DNA of 64,000 nucleotides from Altererythrobacter lutimaris (GCF_013371495.1 NZ_JABWTA010000001.1:1178001-1242000); one strand, 5' to 3'. Counted from the stretch's first letter, positions 36,258 to 45,581 are shown. Notes: generated by a model not told the origin, from the sequence alone. Made by a program: numbers and translations.

Positions 36258-36518
36258 ATGTTCGCATATGCTGTGGCCGCACTGTTCGCTCTTACCGCCC
36301 TGCTGGTCGCACTGTCGCTGACCGACAGTGCGATGCGTGCACGCCGTGCGTTTCGTCGTCTGGCCTTAGAGCGCCGCAATATGGATGCGTTTGCATCAGA
36401 TGTCGTCGTGACTGTCGTGCGACCTGGTACTGAAGCTGCCACGAACGTTGTGAAGCTGCCTTCACGCAAGCCTGCGGATGCTATCCGCGCGCTGCGTCCT
36501 CTCGCCGCTGCCGCTTGA
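36258..36518 (+). CDS. Small single-helix membrane protein, probably SOS-induced
   Basis: An 86-residue protein with one N-terminal membrane helix (residues 2-20, FAYAVAALFALTALLVALSL), a basic juxtamembrane segment (MRARRAFRRLALERRNMDAF) and a mostly neutral rest with a basic stretch near residues 65-80. It has no family that I recognise. The ATG at 36258 follows AAGGATTAG. The LexA box 107 bases upstream implies induction by DNA damage. Small SOS membrane proteins such as Caulobacter SidA or Bacillus YneA block cell division, so a division inhibitor is a reasonable guess, by analogy only. Its last 38 bases overlap the convergent pssA end. Confidence 0.75.
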   Translation: MFAYAVAALFALTALLVALSLTDSAMRARRAFRRLALERRNMDAFASDVVVTVVRPGTEAATNVVKLPSRKPADAIRALRPLAAAA

Positions 36519-37314
36519 CCTTGCCATAGCGCGCAAGCGCATAGGGCATGAGCGCCAGGTAGACGACGCAAATTCCGACCAGCGTCCACCAGGGCTCCAG
36601 CAAAAGCGCTGCAAACATCAGCCCGCCAAACGCGATCAGCTCTAAGCGCACAGAACGGCGAGGACGGATCGAGCCCCAACTCAGCGTCGCCATGTTGGAA
36701 ATCATCAGAAAAGCGATCACAGTAAGCCAGATCGCCACGTAGATCGGCTCTCGGAAGACCTCGAGATCAGTGGTCTTCCAGAGATAGAACGGCAGGAATG
36801 CCAGCCCTGCCCCAACAGGTGCGGGAACGCCGGTCAAAAATCCGGCAGACTTGTGCGGTTGCTCATCCGTGTCGATCTGAGCATTGAAGCGCGCGAGGCG
36901 CAAAGCGCAGCAAATCGCAAAGGCAAGCGATGCAAACCAGCCAATGCGCGGCAAGTCCTGCAAGCTCCACATATAAAGGATGAGCGCAGGCGCCATACCG
37001 AAACTCAGGGAATCAGCGAGACTGTCCATCTCAGCACCAAAGCGCGATTGCGCATTCAAGAGCCGCGCGATCCGGCCATCCACTCCATCGAGGATACCCG
37101 CCAGGATCACTGCCATGATCGCGAAGTTCCACTCGCCGGCAATCGCAAAACGAATGCCTGTAAGCCCGGAACACAGAGCTGCGGCCGTCACGATATTAGG
37201 GAGCATCACCCGCAGCGAGAGCCCTCGCCTGCGCGGCCCCTTGCCGGTCAGATCATCTTCCGCAGCCTTAGGCCCGAGCCGAGGCTGATCGTCAGGCCCG
37301 CCGGTTGAAGTCAC
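36481..37314 (-). CDS. pssA: CDP-diacylglycerol-serine O-phosphatidyltransferase
   Basis: Membrane enzyme making phosphatidylserine from CDP-diacylglycerol and serine (type II class of the CDP-alcohol transferase family). The signature is complete: DGVDGRIARLLNAQSRFG followed by AEMDSLADSLSFG. About eight helices. The start is read as GTG 37314 (TSTGGPDDQPRLG follows), 10 bases after the psd stop; the frame runs further upstream into psd without homology. Length 277. It works with psd, directly upstream, to make phosphatidylethanolamine. Confidence 0.94.
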   Translation of the reverse strand: MTSTGGPDDQPRLGPKAAEDDLTGKGPRRRGLSLRVMLPNIVTAAALCSGLTGIRFAIAGEWNFAIMAVILAGILDGVDGRIARLLNAQSRFGAEMDSLADSLSFGMAPALILYMWSLQDLPRIGWFASLAFAICCALRLARFNAQIDTDEQPHKSAGFLTGVPAPVGAGLAFLPFYLWKTTDLEVFREPIYVAIWLTVIAFLMISNMATLSWGSIRPRRSVRLELIAFGGLMFAALLLEPWWTLVGICVVYLALMPYALARYGKVKRQRREDAARG

Positions 37315-37324
37315 AAGTGCGACC

Positions 37325-38077
37325 TCACTGAGCCTTGCCTTCCAGCAGCTTGGTCTCGCCGAGCTCTGCAAGGATCGTTTCTCCTGCGACAACCTTCTGA
37401 CCCAGCAGGACGCGCGGCTGCGTTCCAGCAGGCAGATAGACATCAACCCGGCTACCGAAACGGATCAGGCCAACCCGCTGGCCGACAGCCATCAAGTCGC
37501 CCGGCTTCACAAATGGAATGATCCGCCGCGCGACAAGGCCTGCAATTTGCGTAAAGCCAATCGCCAGACCATCGCCGCGCTCGATAAGGATATGCTGCCG
37601 CTCGTTCTCTTCGGACGCTTTGTCCACATCCGCATTCATGAACTTGCCGGGTATGTAGACTACGCGGCGCACTGTGCCGCTGATCGGCGCGCGATTGATG
37701 TGCACATCGAACACGCTCATGAAAATCGAGACTCGGGTCACTGGCCCGGACGGCAAACCTTTCGTGCCTGATCCATCGTCAATCTTAAGCTCGTCAGGTG
37801 GCTCGACCTGCGCAATCAGCGAGATGAGCCCATCCGCAGGTGTGACTATGGCGTTCTCGTCCTGCGGGACTACACGCTCTGGATCGCGGAAAAAAGCGAA
37901 CACACCGCCGGACAGTGCGAGAAGCGGCCAGCCGACAATCTCCCAGTCCAGCAGCAAAAGGAATACCAAGCTGATCGCAATCGCGATCACGCCAAACTTG
38001 CGCCCTTCAGGGTGGATGGGCGGCCAGCTCCAGCCGACTTCACCGCGCCCCTGATTATCGAGTATTTCACCTGCCAT
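37325..38077 (-). CDS. psd: Phosphatidylserine decarboxylase
   Basis: Converts phosphatidylserine to phosphatidylethanolamine. The proenzyme is cut at a Gly-Ser bond to form the pyruvoyl group; here the site is FGS in [16 protein letters not shown] near residue 205. Other blocks are [20 protein letters not shown] and [17 protein letters not shown]. One N-terminal membrane helix ([16 protein letters not shown]). The length of 250 residues fits the short alphaproteobacterial class. The start is ATG 38077, preferred over TTG 38086. Confidence 0.95.
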   Translation of the reverse strand: MAGEILDNQGRGEVGWSWPPIHPEGRKFGVIAIAISLVFLLLLDWEIVGWPLLALSGGVFAFFRDPERVVPQDENAIVTPADGLISLIAQVEPPDELKIDDGSGTKGLPSGPVTRVSIFMSVFDVHINRAPISGTVRRVVYIPGKFMNADVDKASEENERQHILIERGDGLAIGFTQIAGLVARRIIPFVKPGDLMAVGQRVGLIRFGSRVDVYLPAGTQPRVLLGQKVVAGETILAELGETKLLEGKAQ

Positions 38078-38193
38078 GAGTGCCAACTAGTGTCTTTGCA
38101 TGTGAGTAACAAGCCGTCGCGTCCTAAGTGCTTGTTTCCATGATCAGGCAAGTCGCACGGTAGGTTTTCATTAATCAAACTTGTTTATCCGCG

Positions 38194-39309
38194 ATGCCAA
38201 TGGGGAATTCGACTCAAACATCGGTTTTGACTGCGGAAGCGAACGCACAGCGCATGCCGGGCATGCTGCTGCGCGATGCGCCCGTATATGCTGTCTCGAT
38301 TGCGCTGTTTGTGTTCTGTCTTGGCCTGTTCGCAAGCTATGGCATCGGGATCGGCCCTGATCTGATCATCGCCAATAGCCGTCTCTATATGCTGTCGGCT
38401 TTTGCTTTGCTGGTTATCGATGCTGCTCTCTTGCTGTTCCGCAATCGTCCGGATGGCCCGACCAAGTTCCTGGTTGAGACTTACCGTCAGCGCCTTAGCA
38501 ATCTGCGCTTTCTGATCAGCGTTCCCGCATTCGCGATTGTGATCATCTTCATGCCGTTTTTCTCGAAACTGAAATCGATGATCCCGCTTTTCAACGATTT
38601 CACTTGGGACCCGGCGTTTGTCGCTTGGGATCGCGCGATCTTCTTCGGTTATGACGCGTGGGAGCTGTTGCAGCCGATCTTCGGCTATCCACTCATCACC
38701 GCCGGCATGGCGGTGCTCTACCATGCTTGGACGCTGCTGATTTACGCAGGCACGCTGTTCTTCCTGTTCTACAGCGCCGGTCAGTCAATTCGCCGCGAAT
38801 ACCTAGTCGGCTTCTTCCTGATCTGGACGATTATTGGTGGCGCGATGGCAACCATGCTCGCGTCAGTCGGACCATGCTTTGTCGGGCCGATCCTTGGCGA
38901 TCCGACTTTCGATGCGCAGATGGCCTATTTGAACGAGGCTAACGAGCAAGTGCCTATCCTGACGCTCCACGTGCAGGAAATTCTGCTGGGCTGGTACAAT
39001 GCCGGTGAGCGTGGGCTTGGAAGCGGCATCACTGCAATGCCAAGCATGCATGTGTCGATGGCTATGCTGTTCTGGCTCGCGATCCGCCGCGTCTCGCGCT
39101 TCGCCGGACACTTCTTCTTCGCTTTCCTGATCATCATCTGGATTGGCTCAGTGCATCTGGCCTATCACTATGCGGTCGATGGCCTTGTCTCGATCATCGC
39201 AACCGCATTCGTCTGGAAGCTGTCCATCGCAATCGTGGCCGCATGGGATGCTTTTATAGCCGGCCGCGATCAGGCAACTTTGCGTACGAACACTGTTCCG
39301 GCCGAGTAA
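38194..39309 (+). CDS. PAP2 family phosphatase, inositolphosphotransferase (Aur1/Ipt1)-like
   Basis: A 371-residue membrane protein with about eight helices and a PAP2-type active site. The conserved core is ITAMPSMHVSMA (Ser284, His286) and HLAYHYAVDG (His325, Asp329), the arrangement seen in PAP2_3 proteins, which include fungal inositol phosphorylceramide synthase Aur1. Its reaction here would be the transfer or release of a phosphate head group from a lipid. Sphingomonads make sphingolipids, so a sphingolipid head-group role is possible but not shown. It overlaps tail-to-tail with the KAS III-like gene by 40 bases. The start could be ATG 38194 or 38200. Confidence 0.82.
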   Translation: MPMGNSTQTSVLTAEANAQRMPGMLLRDAPVYAVSIALFVFCLGLFASYGIGIGPDLIIANSRLYMLSAFALLVIDAALLLFRNRPDGPTKFLVETYRQRLSNLRFLISVPAFAIVIIFMPFFSKLKSMIPLFNDFTWDPAFVAWDRAIFFGYDAWELLQPIFGYPLITAGMAVLYHAWTLLIYAGTLFFLFYSAGQSIRREYLVGFFLIWTIIGGAMATMLASVGPCFVGPILGDPTFDAQMAYLNEANEQVPILTLHVQEILLGWYNAGERGLGSGITAMPSMHVSMAMLFWLAIRRVSRFAGHFFFAFLIIIWIGSVHLAYHYAVDGLVSIIATAFVWKLSIAIVAAWDAFIAGRDQATLRTNTVPAE

Positions 39310-40400
39310 CCCGCACCAAAACTGCAGATCAGACCGGTATCGCCTCTGGCGAGGTCTTCGCTATGCTTGTGAAACGCGATAATCGAGCCTGCGCTTGAGG
39401 TGTTGCCATACGTGTCGAGCACGGTCGGGCTTTCATCCTCATTCGCTTCATGGCCCAGCACGCGCTGCGCAATGAGACGGTTCATGCCTGCATTGGCTTG
39501 ATGCAGCCATAGCCGCCGCAAGCTTTGCGGATCAATCTTGAGCCGGTCAGCCTCGTCGATGATCATCTGCGCGACCATCGGCACGACTTCCTTGAAGACC
39601 TTGCGCCCTTCCTGGACGAAGAGCTTGTCCGCGCCGCCTGCGTTTTCCGGCGCAGCGCGGTTCAAGAAACCGAAATTGTTGCGGATGTTGTTGGAGAAGA
39701 CTGTCTTCAGCTTCGTGCCGAGAATGTCCCAATGCTGTGCCGGAGCATTGTCGCGCGATTCGACCAGCACAGCGGTGGCTACATCACCAAAGATGAAGTG
39801 GCTGTCGCGGTCGCGCCAATTGAGATGGCCGCTTGTAATCTCAGGGCTGACCACCAGCACACTCGTCGCATTGCCCGCACGGATATAGTCGGCGGCCGTC
39901 TGGATACCGAAAGTCGCCGACGAGCATGCGACGTTCATATCGAAGCCGAAGCCATCAATGCCGAGCGCGTTCTGGATCTCGACTGCCATTGCGGGATAGG
40001 GCCGCTCCATATTTGAAGCAGCGCACAGGACCGCATCCACGTCCTTCGGATCGCGCCCGGCCCGCTCAAGCGCCTGATTGCACGCCTTCACGCCGATCTC
40101 TGCCATCATGGAAAGCTCGTCATTGCCGCGCTCTTCCCAGCGCGGCGCCATGATATCGGGATCAAGCACTGGCTGCTTTGCCATCACATGGCGTGCCTTG
40201 ATACCGCTCGCTTTCTCGATGAACTCGACTGAGCTGTGATGGAGTGGGTCCATCTCGCCGGCGGCAATGGCGTCTGCATTGGCAGCGTTATGCTTGTCGA
40301 CGAATGCATTGAAGCTCGCGACCAGCTCTTCGTTCGTAATGCTCTCTTCCGGCGTGAACAGGCCGGTAGAACTGATAACAGGATGTGTGCTGTCTGACAT
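39270..40400 (-). CDS. Beta-ketoacyl-ACP synthase III-like enzyme
   Basis: Thiolase-fold condensing enzyme of the FabH group, 376 residues. The catalytic triad is visible: Cys159 (NVACSSATFG), His300 (WLHQANAGMN) and Asn333 (YGNTSSAGS). At 376 residues it is longer than E. coli FabH (317), with an extended N-terminal part (VASFNAFVDKHNAANADAIA). It resembles the long KAS III-like proteins of uncharacterised substrate. A fabF is not adjacent, so it may start a specialised acyl chain. It overlaps the PAP2 gene tail-to-tail. The start is ATG 40400. Confidence 0.87.
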   Translation of the reverse strand: MSDSTHPVISSTGLFTPEESITNEELVASFNAFVDKHNAANADAIAAGEMDPLHHSSVEFIEKASGIKARHVMAKQPVLDPDIMAPRWEERGNDELSMMAEIGVKACNQALERAGRDPKDVDAVLCAASNMERPYPAMAVEIQNALGIDGFGFDMNVACSSATFGIQTAADYIRAGNATSVLVVSPEITSGHLNWRDRDSHFIFGDVATAVLVESRDNAPAQHWDILGTKLKTVFSNNIRNNFGFLNRAAPENAGGADKLFVQEGRKVFKEVVPMVAQMIIDEADRLKIDPQSLRRLWLHQANAGMNRLIAQRVLGHEANEDESPTVLDTYGNTSSAGSIIAFHKHSEDLARGDTGLICSFGAGYSAGTVFVRKVA

Positions 40401-40559
40401 GGCATTCGCGGTAGTCTCTGCCGCGCTTTCGGGCAAGCATTGGAGATGGCTTGTTGACAGCATGGGCACGCTTCGCCAAAGGGGCGCGTCTCGGCAATGC
40501 GATGTCTTTGAACATCGCATATTGAGCCGCGGTTTTGCCGCGGCATCGATCCGGTAAGT

Positions 40560-40645
40560 GGACAGGTGGCCGAGTGGTTAAAGGCAGCAGACTGTAAATC
40601 TGCCCGCGCAAGCGTACGCTGGTTCGAATCCAGCCCTGTCCACCA
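40560..40645 (+). tRNA. tRNA-Tyr (anticodon GTA)
   Basis: Acceptor GGACAGG/CCTGTCC, D-arm TGGCCGAGTGGTTAAAGGCA, anticodon loop CTGTAAA with GTA, a long variable arm (CCCGCGCAAGCGTACG) typical of class II tRNAs, T-loop TTCGAAT and encoded CCA ending at 40645. The next gene is rlmB. Confidence 0.97.
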
Positions 40646-40713
40646 TACCGAACTCCTCTTCTCGCACTGCCCCCTTCCCCTTGGCCGCGCGCGCTGGCAT
40701 GGCGCCTGTCACT

Positions 40714-41511
40714 ATGTCGAAGAACAAGAAGAAAGCGCTGCGCGGCCGGGCTGGCCGGATGAAAGGCGGACGTGGGTCTGGCCGGGCGACCGCCGGTAAT
40801 GTCCGGCTATGGGGCCGCCACGCAGTCGAAGCTGCGCTAAAGAACCCCGCGCGCGAGCACCGCAAGCTGTGGGCAACCCGCGACGGGATCGATTCGCTCG
40901 ATGGCGAGCTGCCGCCTGATTTTCCGATCGAATATGCCGATGTAACGGACCTGGCGCGGCTCGTCGCCAAAGATGCCCCGCACCAGGGGCTAGTGCTCGA
41001 ATGCCTGCCGCTTGAAAACCGTTTCCTCGATGAGTTTACGCCAGCCGATCCAGCCCGCTCGATAGTCGTACTCGATCAAGTCACCGATCCGCATAATGTC
41101 GGTGCGATCCTGCGCTCTGCGGCCGCTTTCGGAGCCGCTGCGATTGTTACGCAAGACCGACATGCACCACCGGAATCAGGCGTCATCGCGAAATCTGCTT
41201 CCGGCGCTCTGGAAGTCGTTCCCTGGGTGCGGGTCGTGAACCTGGCACGCGCGCTCGATGAAATGGCGGATGCGGGATATTGGCGCATTGGTCTCACAGG
41301 TCACGCAGAAGAGACACTCGCAAGCGCTCTGCCCAGCGGCCCTGTCGCGCTGGTTCTCGGCGCGGAAGGCGAAGGCATGCGCCATAATATCGAGCAGCAT
41401 TGCGACGCACTGGCCAAGCTTCCGATCACACGCGACATTGAAAGTCTAAACGTTAGTAATGCAGCAGCAATCGCGCTCTATGCTTGTGCGACACGCGTTT
41501 CAGAGGGGTAG
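40714..41511 (+). CDS. rlmB: 23S rRNA 2'-O-ribose methyltransferase (RlmB/TrmH family)
   Basis: SPOUT-class 2'-O-methyltransferase. An N-terminal basic RG-rich tail (KNKKKALRGRAGRMKGGRGS) and an L30e-like RNA-binding domain (NVRLWGRHAVEAALKNPARE) precede the trefoil-knot domain with DPHNVGAILRSAAAFGA, VLGAEGEGMRHNI and IESLNVSNAAAIALY. These match RlmB, which methylates G2251, more than TrmH. The start could be ATG 40699 or 40714; I use the latter. It lies after tRNA-Tyr and six bases before the lipoprotein gene. Confidence 0.9.
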   Translation: MSKNKKKALRGRAGRMKGGRGSGRATAGNVRLWGRHAVEAALKNPAREHRKLWATRDGIDSLDGELPPDFPIEYADVTDLARLVAKDAPHQGLVLECLPLENRFLDEFTPADPARSIVVLDQVTDPHNVGAILRSAAAFGAAAIVTQDRHAPPESGVIAKSASGALEVVPWVRVVNLARALDEMADAGYWRIGLTGHAEETLASALPSGPVALVLGAEGEGMRHNIEQHCDALAKLPITRDIESLNVSNAAAIALYACATRVSEG

Positions 41512-41517
41512 AATACC

Positions 41518-42369
41518 ATGCTTGCACGCTTCCTGTTTGTCCTTGCAGCGCCGCTGCTGTTGACCGGTTGTCTGATTTCACCGGGCAAGTTCGCATCGAC
41601 GCTCGATCTCAATGACGACGGCACCTTTGCATTCACGTACGAAGGCGAGATTTTCTTCATGGGCCTCAGCCAGCTGGCGCAGATGGGCAATGCCGCCGAG
41701 GAATTCGAAGCGGAAGAATGCTACAACGAGGAAACGTTCGAGGATCGCGAATGCACTGAAGAAGAGCTCGCTCAGCAACGCGCCGAGTGGGATTCGGGGG
41801 CGGAACAGCGCGCGGCGGAAGCCAAGAAAGAAGCCGAAGACATGGCCGCGATGATGGGCGGTATCGATCCGAGCGATCCGGAAGCGGCCGAAGAGCTGCG
41901 CCAATTGCTGCTGCGTCATCGCGGATGGAACCGCGTCGAGAGCAAAGGCAACGGCGTTTACGACGTAAGCTATTCCGTCACTGGCCAGCTTGGCCATGAT
42001 TTCATGTTCCCAACGATTGAAGGCTTTCCGCCTACCAATCCGTTCGTGCAGATTGTGCTGCGCGATGAAAACACTGTCCGCGTCAACGCGCCCGGCTTCG
42101 CTGCAGAAGACGGCTCAAACCCGATGGGCGCCATGATGGGCGGTATGACTGGTCTCGCTGGCCTGGCGGCTCTAGGTGATGAGGATGCGGCGAAGGAAAT
42201 GGGAGAGATCCCGTCTTTGGAAGGGACCTTCACGATCCGCACCACAGGCGAAATCCTTGCGAACAACACCGATGAAGGCGCGAGCCGCGATGGCAATGCG
42301 CGCGTCCTGAGCTGGGATGTGGATGCCGCCACGCCAAGCGCGCCGACGGCACTGGTGCGTTTCGACTAA
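41518..42369 (+). CDS. Predicted lipoprotein of unknown function
   Basis: A 283-residue protein with a lipobox LLTGC (Cys18) after a short signal helix (ARFLFVLAAPLL). The mature part is rich in Glu, Ala and Met, with a coiled helical segment (AEQRAAEAKKEAEDMAAMMG) and a Met-Gly-rich stretch (MGAMMGGMTGLAGLAALGDE). Two further cysteines (ECYNEETFEDREC) could form a disulfide. I do not recognise a family. Its start follows the rlmB stop by six bases, so the two are probably co-transcribed. Residue +2 is Leu, so outer-membrane sorting is likely. Confidence 0.82.
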   Translation: MLARFLFVLAAPLLLTGCLISPGKFASTLDLNDDGTFAFTYEGEIFFMGLSQLAQMGNAAEEFEAEECYNEETFEDRECTEEELAQQRAEWDSGAEQRAAEAKKEAEDMAAMMGGIDPSDPEAAEELRQLLLRHRGWNRVESKGNGVYDVSYSVTGQLGHDFMFPTIEGFPPTNPFVQIVLRDENTVRVNAPGFAAEDGSNPMGAMMGGMTGLAGLAALGDEDAAKEMGEIPSLEGTFTIRTTGEILANNTDEGASRDGNARVLSWDVDAATPSAPTALVRFD

Positions 42370-42410
42370 GCGATCCGCCGCTTCGCAGCGCAGCTGATGC
42401 TGCAATGAAA

Positions 42411-42445
42411 AGACCCCGCAAGCGTCGTGCTTACGGGGTCTTTTT
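42411..42445 (+). terminator. Intrinsic terminator after the lipoprotein gene, bidirectional
   Basis: 13-base arms (42411-42423 and 42429-42441) with a single mismatch and a five-base loop, followed by a T run to 42445. The opposite side has AAAA (42408-42411), so it can also end hup transcripts on the minus strand. Confidence 0.9.
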
Positions 42446-42486
42446 CATACGCTCGAGCTCAGCCCGGCGCAGCGCAGTCAACCTGC

Positions 42487-42759
42487 TTAGTTGACTGCGT
42501 CTTTGAGGCCTTTGCCGGCCTTGAACTTCGGCTGGTTCGATGCCTTGATCGTCATTGGCTCACCGGTCCGGGGGTTGCGACCAGTGGATGCCTTGCGCTT
42601 GGCTACTGAAAATGTGCCAAAGCCGACCAAGCGAACTTCATCGCCGCCAGACAATGCCTTGGTGATGGAATCGAACACGCCCTCCACTGCGCTCGATGCA
42701 TCGCTCTTTGACAGACCGCTGGCTTCTGCGACCGCGCCGATCAGATCATTTTTGTTCAT
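42487..42759 (-). CDS. hup: DNA-binding protein HU
   Basis: A 90-residue histone-like protein. The family signature GFGTFSVAKRKASTGRNPRT with the DNA-bending Pro (RNPRTGE) is intact. N-terminal KNDLIGAVAEASGLSKSDAS is typical of HU rather than IHF. The strong leader upstream includes the 259-base spacer to lon with no gene seen. The lon gene lies next on the right, on the same strand. Confidence 0.97.
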   Translation of the reverse strand: MNKNDLIGAVAEASGLSKSDASSAVEGVFDSITKALSGGDEVRLVGFGTFSVAKRKASTGRNPRTGEPMTIKASNQPKFKAGKGLKDAVN

Positions 42760-43018
42760 TTTATGAGAACCCCCTCATTATGCGTACATAAATCTACAAA
42801 CTGAGAATCGCTTAGATGCGAAGTTGCGCAAACTGAGAGCTTGAGGGTGATGAGTCAAAGGCAAATCACGCGAAAAAGCGCAGAATCGAGCCATTTCGAG
42901 GCCAATTGCGACGAATTGACGACATTCGGCACCTACTACGCGCAAATGTAACGCGCACGCGGCCCCGTCGCGTTCAAAAACCCAGTGGAGTCGCTGCAGC
43001 GCAGCATGACCCTAAAGT

Positions 43019-45418
43019 TCAGTGCGCAGTCGGCGTGCCCGGTGATGCATCAGCCGCACCATGCGGCTGGCTCGCCAGATCATCTTTCTCTGTCCATTCG
43101 ATGGGTTCAGGCATGGATGTGAGCGCGTGTTCCAGCACAGCATCGACATGCGCCACAGGAATGATTTCAAGCCCTTCCTTCACGTTCGCAGGGATCTCGG
43201 CGAGGTCCTTCACATTCTCTTCCGGGATCAGGACCGTCTTGATGCCGCCGCGAAGCGCCGCGAGCAGTTTCTCTTTAAGGCCGCCAATCGGGAGCACACG
43301 TCCGCGCAAAGTCACCTCACCCGTCATCGCGACGTCCGGACGCACAGCAACGCCCGACAGGGTCGAGACGATCGATGTGACCATGCCGATACCAGCACTC
43401 GGTCCGTCTTTCGGCACAGCGCCTTCCGGCAAGTGAATGTGGATGTTCTTGCGCTGGAAGATCGACGGCTTGATGCCATAGGCAGGCGCTCTTGCCTTCA
43501 CAAAGCTGAAGGCCGCCGCGATACTCTCGCTCATCACGTCGCCGAGCTTACCGGTCGATTTGATCTCGCCCTTGCCCGGTGTCGTAACGCTTTCAATAGT
43601 CAGCAGCTCACCGCCCACTTCCGTCCAAGCAAGGCCAGTGACAGCGCCAATCTGCGCTTCGTCTTCAGACATGCCATGCTTGAACTTCTGCACGCCTGCA
43701 AAGTCGCCGATATTGTCAGGCGTGATAGTGATCGACTTGGCTTCTTTTTCGAGGATCTTGCGCAAGCTCTTGCGCGCCAGCCGTGCAATCTCACGCTCGA
43801 GCGTCCGCACGCCGGCTTCGCGCGTGTAGTGGCGGATCAAAGCGCGTAGGCCATCTTCGGTCAGCGTGAACTCGCCATCTTTCAGCCCATGCGCTTCGAT
43901 CTGCTTCGGGATCAGGTGACGCGTCGCAATCTCGACCTTCTCGTCTTCCGTGTAGCCTTCCAAGCGGATGATCTCCATCCGGTCGAGCAGCGGCTGCGGA
44001 AGATTGAGCGAGTTCGCCGTGGTGACAAACATCACATCGCTGAGGTCGATATCAAGCTCCAGATAATGATCCTGGAACTTGCTGTTCTGTTCCGGGTCCA
44101 GCACTTCGAGCAGCGCTGACGCCGGATCACCGCGGAAATCCTGACCAAGCTTGTCGATTTCGTCGAGCAGGAAGAGAGGGTTGCTGCTTTCTGCTTTCTT
44201 CAGGTTCGTGACGATCTTGCCTGGAAGCGAGCCGATATAAGTCCGGCGGTGACCGCGGATTTCCGCTTCGTCGCGTACGCCGCCGAGGGACTGACGCACG
44301 AACTTACGGCCAGTCGCTTTGGCAATGGACTTACCCAGCGAGGTCTTACCAACGCCAGGGGGACCAACGAGGCACAGGATCGGACCTTTAAGCTTGTTAG
44401 TACGCGCTTGCACCGCAAGATATTCGATGATGCGGTCCTTGACCTTTTCAAGGCCATAGTGATCTGCATCAAGCACTTCCTGCGCTTTGGAGATATCTTT
44501 CTGCAGACGCGATTTCTTGCCCCATGGCAGGCCCAGCAGCACATCGAGATAATTGCGAATGACAGTCGCTTCCGCGCTCATCGGTTGCATTGCGCGCAGC
44601 TTCTTGAGCTCAGCCTTCGCTTTGGTTTTCGCTTCCTTGGAGAGCTTGGTCTTTTCAACCTTCTCCGTCAGCTCAGCCATCTCGTCGCCGTCTTCGCCAT
44701 CCCCGCCGCCGAGCTCGCTTTGAATCGCCTTCAATTGTTCGTTGAGATAATATTCGCGCTGCGTCTTCTCCATCTGGCGCTTTACACGGCCACGGATCTT
44801 GCGCTCAACCTGCAGGACGGAGAGCTCGCCTTCCATGAAGGACATGACCATTTCGAGCCGCTTTAACGGGCTTTCTTCAGTCAGCAGCGCTTGCTTGTCT
44901 GATACCTTCGCGCTGATTGCTGCAGCGATCCCGTCCGCCAGCTCGCCTGCATCATCGACTTCGCCCAGGTCCGCGCTCGCATCTTCGCCGAGCTTCTTGT
45001 TAAGCTTGGCATACTCGCCAAACTGCTCGACAACCTGCCGCATCAAAGCGGTAACTTCGCTGCCAGCAACAGTCTGCTCTTCGCGAATTTCGATATCTGC
45101 CAAGACGTACCCGCCTTCAGGGCGGAGCTCAGTCAGCGCAGCGCGCGATTTGCCTTCGACAAGCACGCGGACGGTGCCATCGGGCAGCTTCAACAGCTGC
45201 AGGACCTTGGCGACAACGCCGACATCGAAAATCTCGTCGCGACCCGGATCATCGCATCCCGGATCGAGCTGAGCGACAAGGAAGATGTCCTTTTCCGCTT
45301 CCATTGCCGCTTCCAGCGCCGCCACGGATTTATCGCGCCCGACGAAAAGCGGGACGACCATGCCGGGGAAAACAACAATATCGCGCAAAGGCAGGAGAGG
45401 CAGAGAGTTTGTCATCAT
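43019..45418 (-). CDS. lon: ATP-dependent protease Lon
   Basis: Cytoplasmic AAA+ protease of misfolded and regulatory proteins, 799 residues. An N-terminal substrate domain (LPLLPLRDIVVFPGMVVPLF) is followed by the AAA module with GPPGVGKTSLGKS (Walker A) and LFLLDEIDKLGQD (Walker B). The C-terminal serine-lysine protease has PKDGPSAGIGM (Ser) and LPIGGLKEKLLAA (Lys). The start is one of two tandem ATG codons, 45418 or 45415. The frame stays open 38 codons further, without homology. The spacer to the stress-type protein gene upstream is 163 bases. Confidence 0.97.
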   Translation of the reverse strand: MMTNSLPLLPLRDIVVFPGMVVPLFVGRDKSVAALEAAMEAEKDIFLVAQLDPGCDDPGRDEIFDVGVVAKVLQLLKLPDGTVRVLVEGKSRAALTELRPEGGYVLADIEIREEQTVAGSEVTALMRQVVEQFGEYAKLNKKLGEDASADLGEVDDAGELADGIAAAISAKVSDKQALLTEESPLKRLEMVMSFMEGELSVLQVERKIRGRVKRQMEKTQREYYLNEQLKAIQSELGGGDGEDGDEMAELTEKVEKTKLSKEAKTKAKAELKKLRAMQPMSAEATVIRNYLDVLLGLPWGKKSRLQKDISKAQEVLDADHYGLEKVKDRIIEYLAVQARTNKLKGPILCLVGPPGVGKTSLGKSIAKATGRKFVRQSLGGVRDEAEIRGHRRTYIGSLPGKIVTNLKKAESSNPLFLLDEIDKLGQDFRGDPASALLEVLDPEQNSKFQDHYLELDIDLSDVMFVTTANSLNLPQPLLDRMEIIRLEGYTEDEKVEIATRHLIPKQIEAHGLKDGEFTLTEDGLRALIRHYTREAGVRTLEREIARLARKSLRKILEKEAKSITITPDNIGDFAGVQKFKHGMSEDEAQIGAVTGLAWTEVGGELLTIESVTTPGKGEIKSTGKLGDVMSESIAAAFSFVKARAPAYGIKPSIFQRKNIHIHLPEGAVPKDGPSAGIGMVTSIVSTLSGVAVRPDVAMTGEVTLRGRVLPIGGLKEKLLAALRGGIKTVLIPEENVKDLAEIPANVKEGLEIIPVAHVDAVLEHALTSMPEPIEWTEKDDLASQPHGAADASPGTPTAH

Positions 45419-45581
45419 AAATCCAGTCAGCGGCCTGCGCCGCCCATATACTTTTTCGGGAGCAGAGCGCTCCTCACTTCTCGAAGGATATGGGTAGCCG
45501 GTCGCGCACTCGCAATGGCGCGTTGACGGCAAACTGTGGATTGGTCATCAGGCGAGCGCTTTTGACGCGCTCACGCGGCGA

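Noticed and set aside
42760..43018. Small gene between hup and lon
   Set aside because: Only short frames without ribosome-binding sites are present; the stretch looks like promoter and leader sequence.
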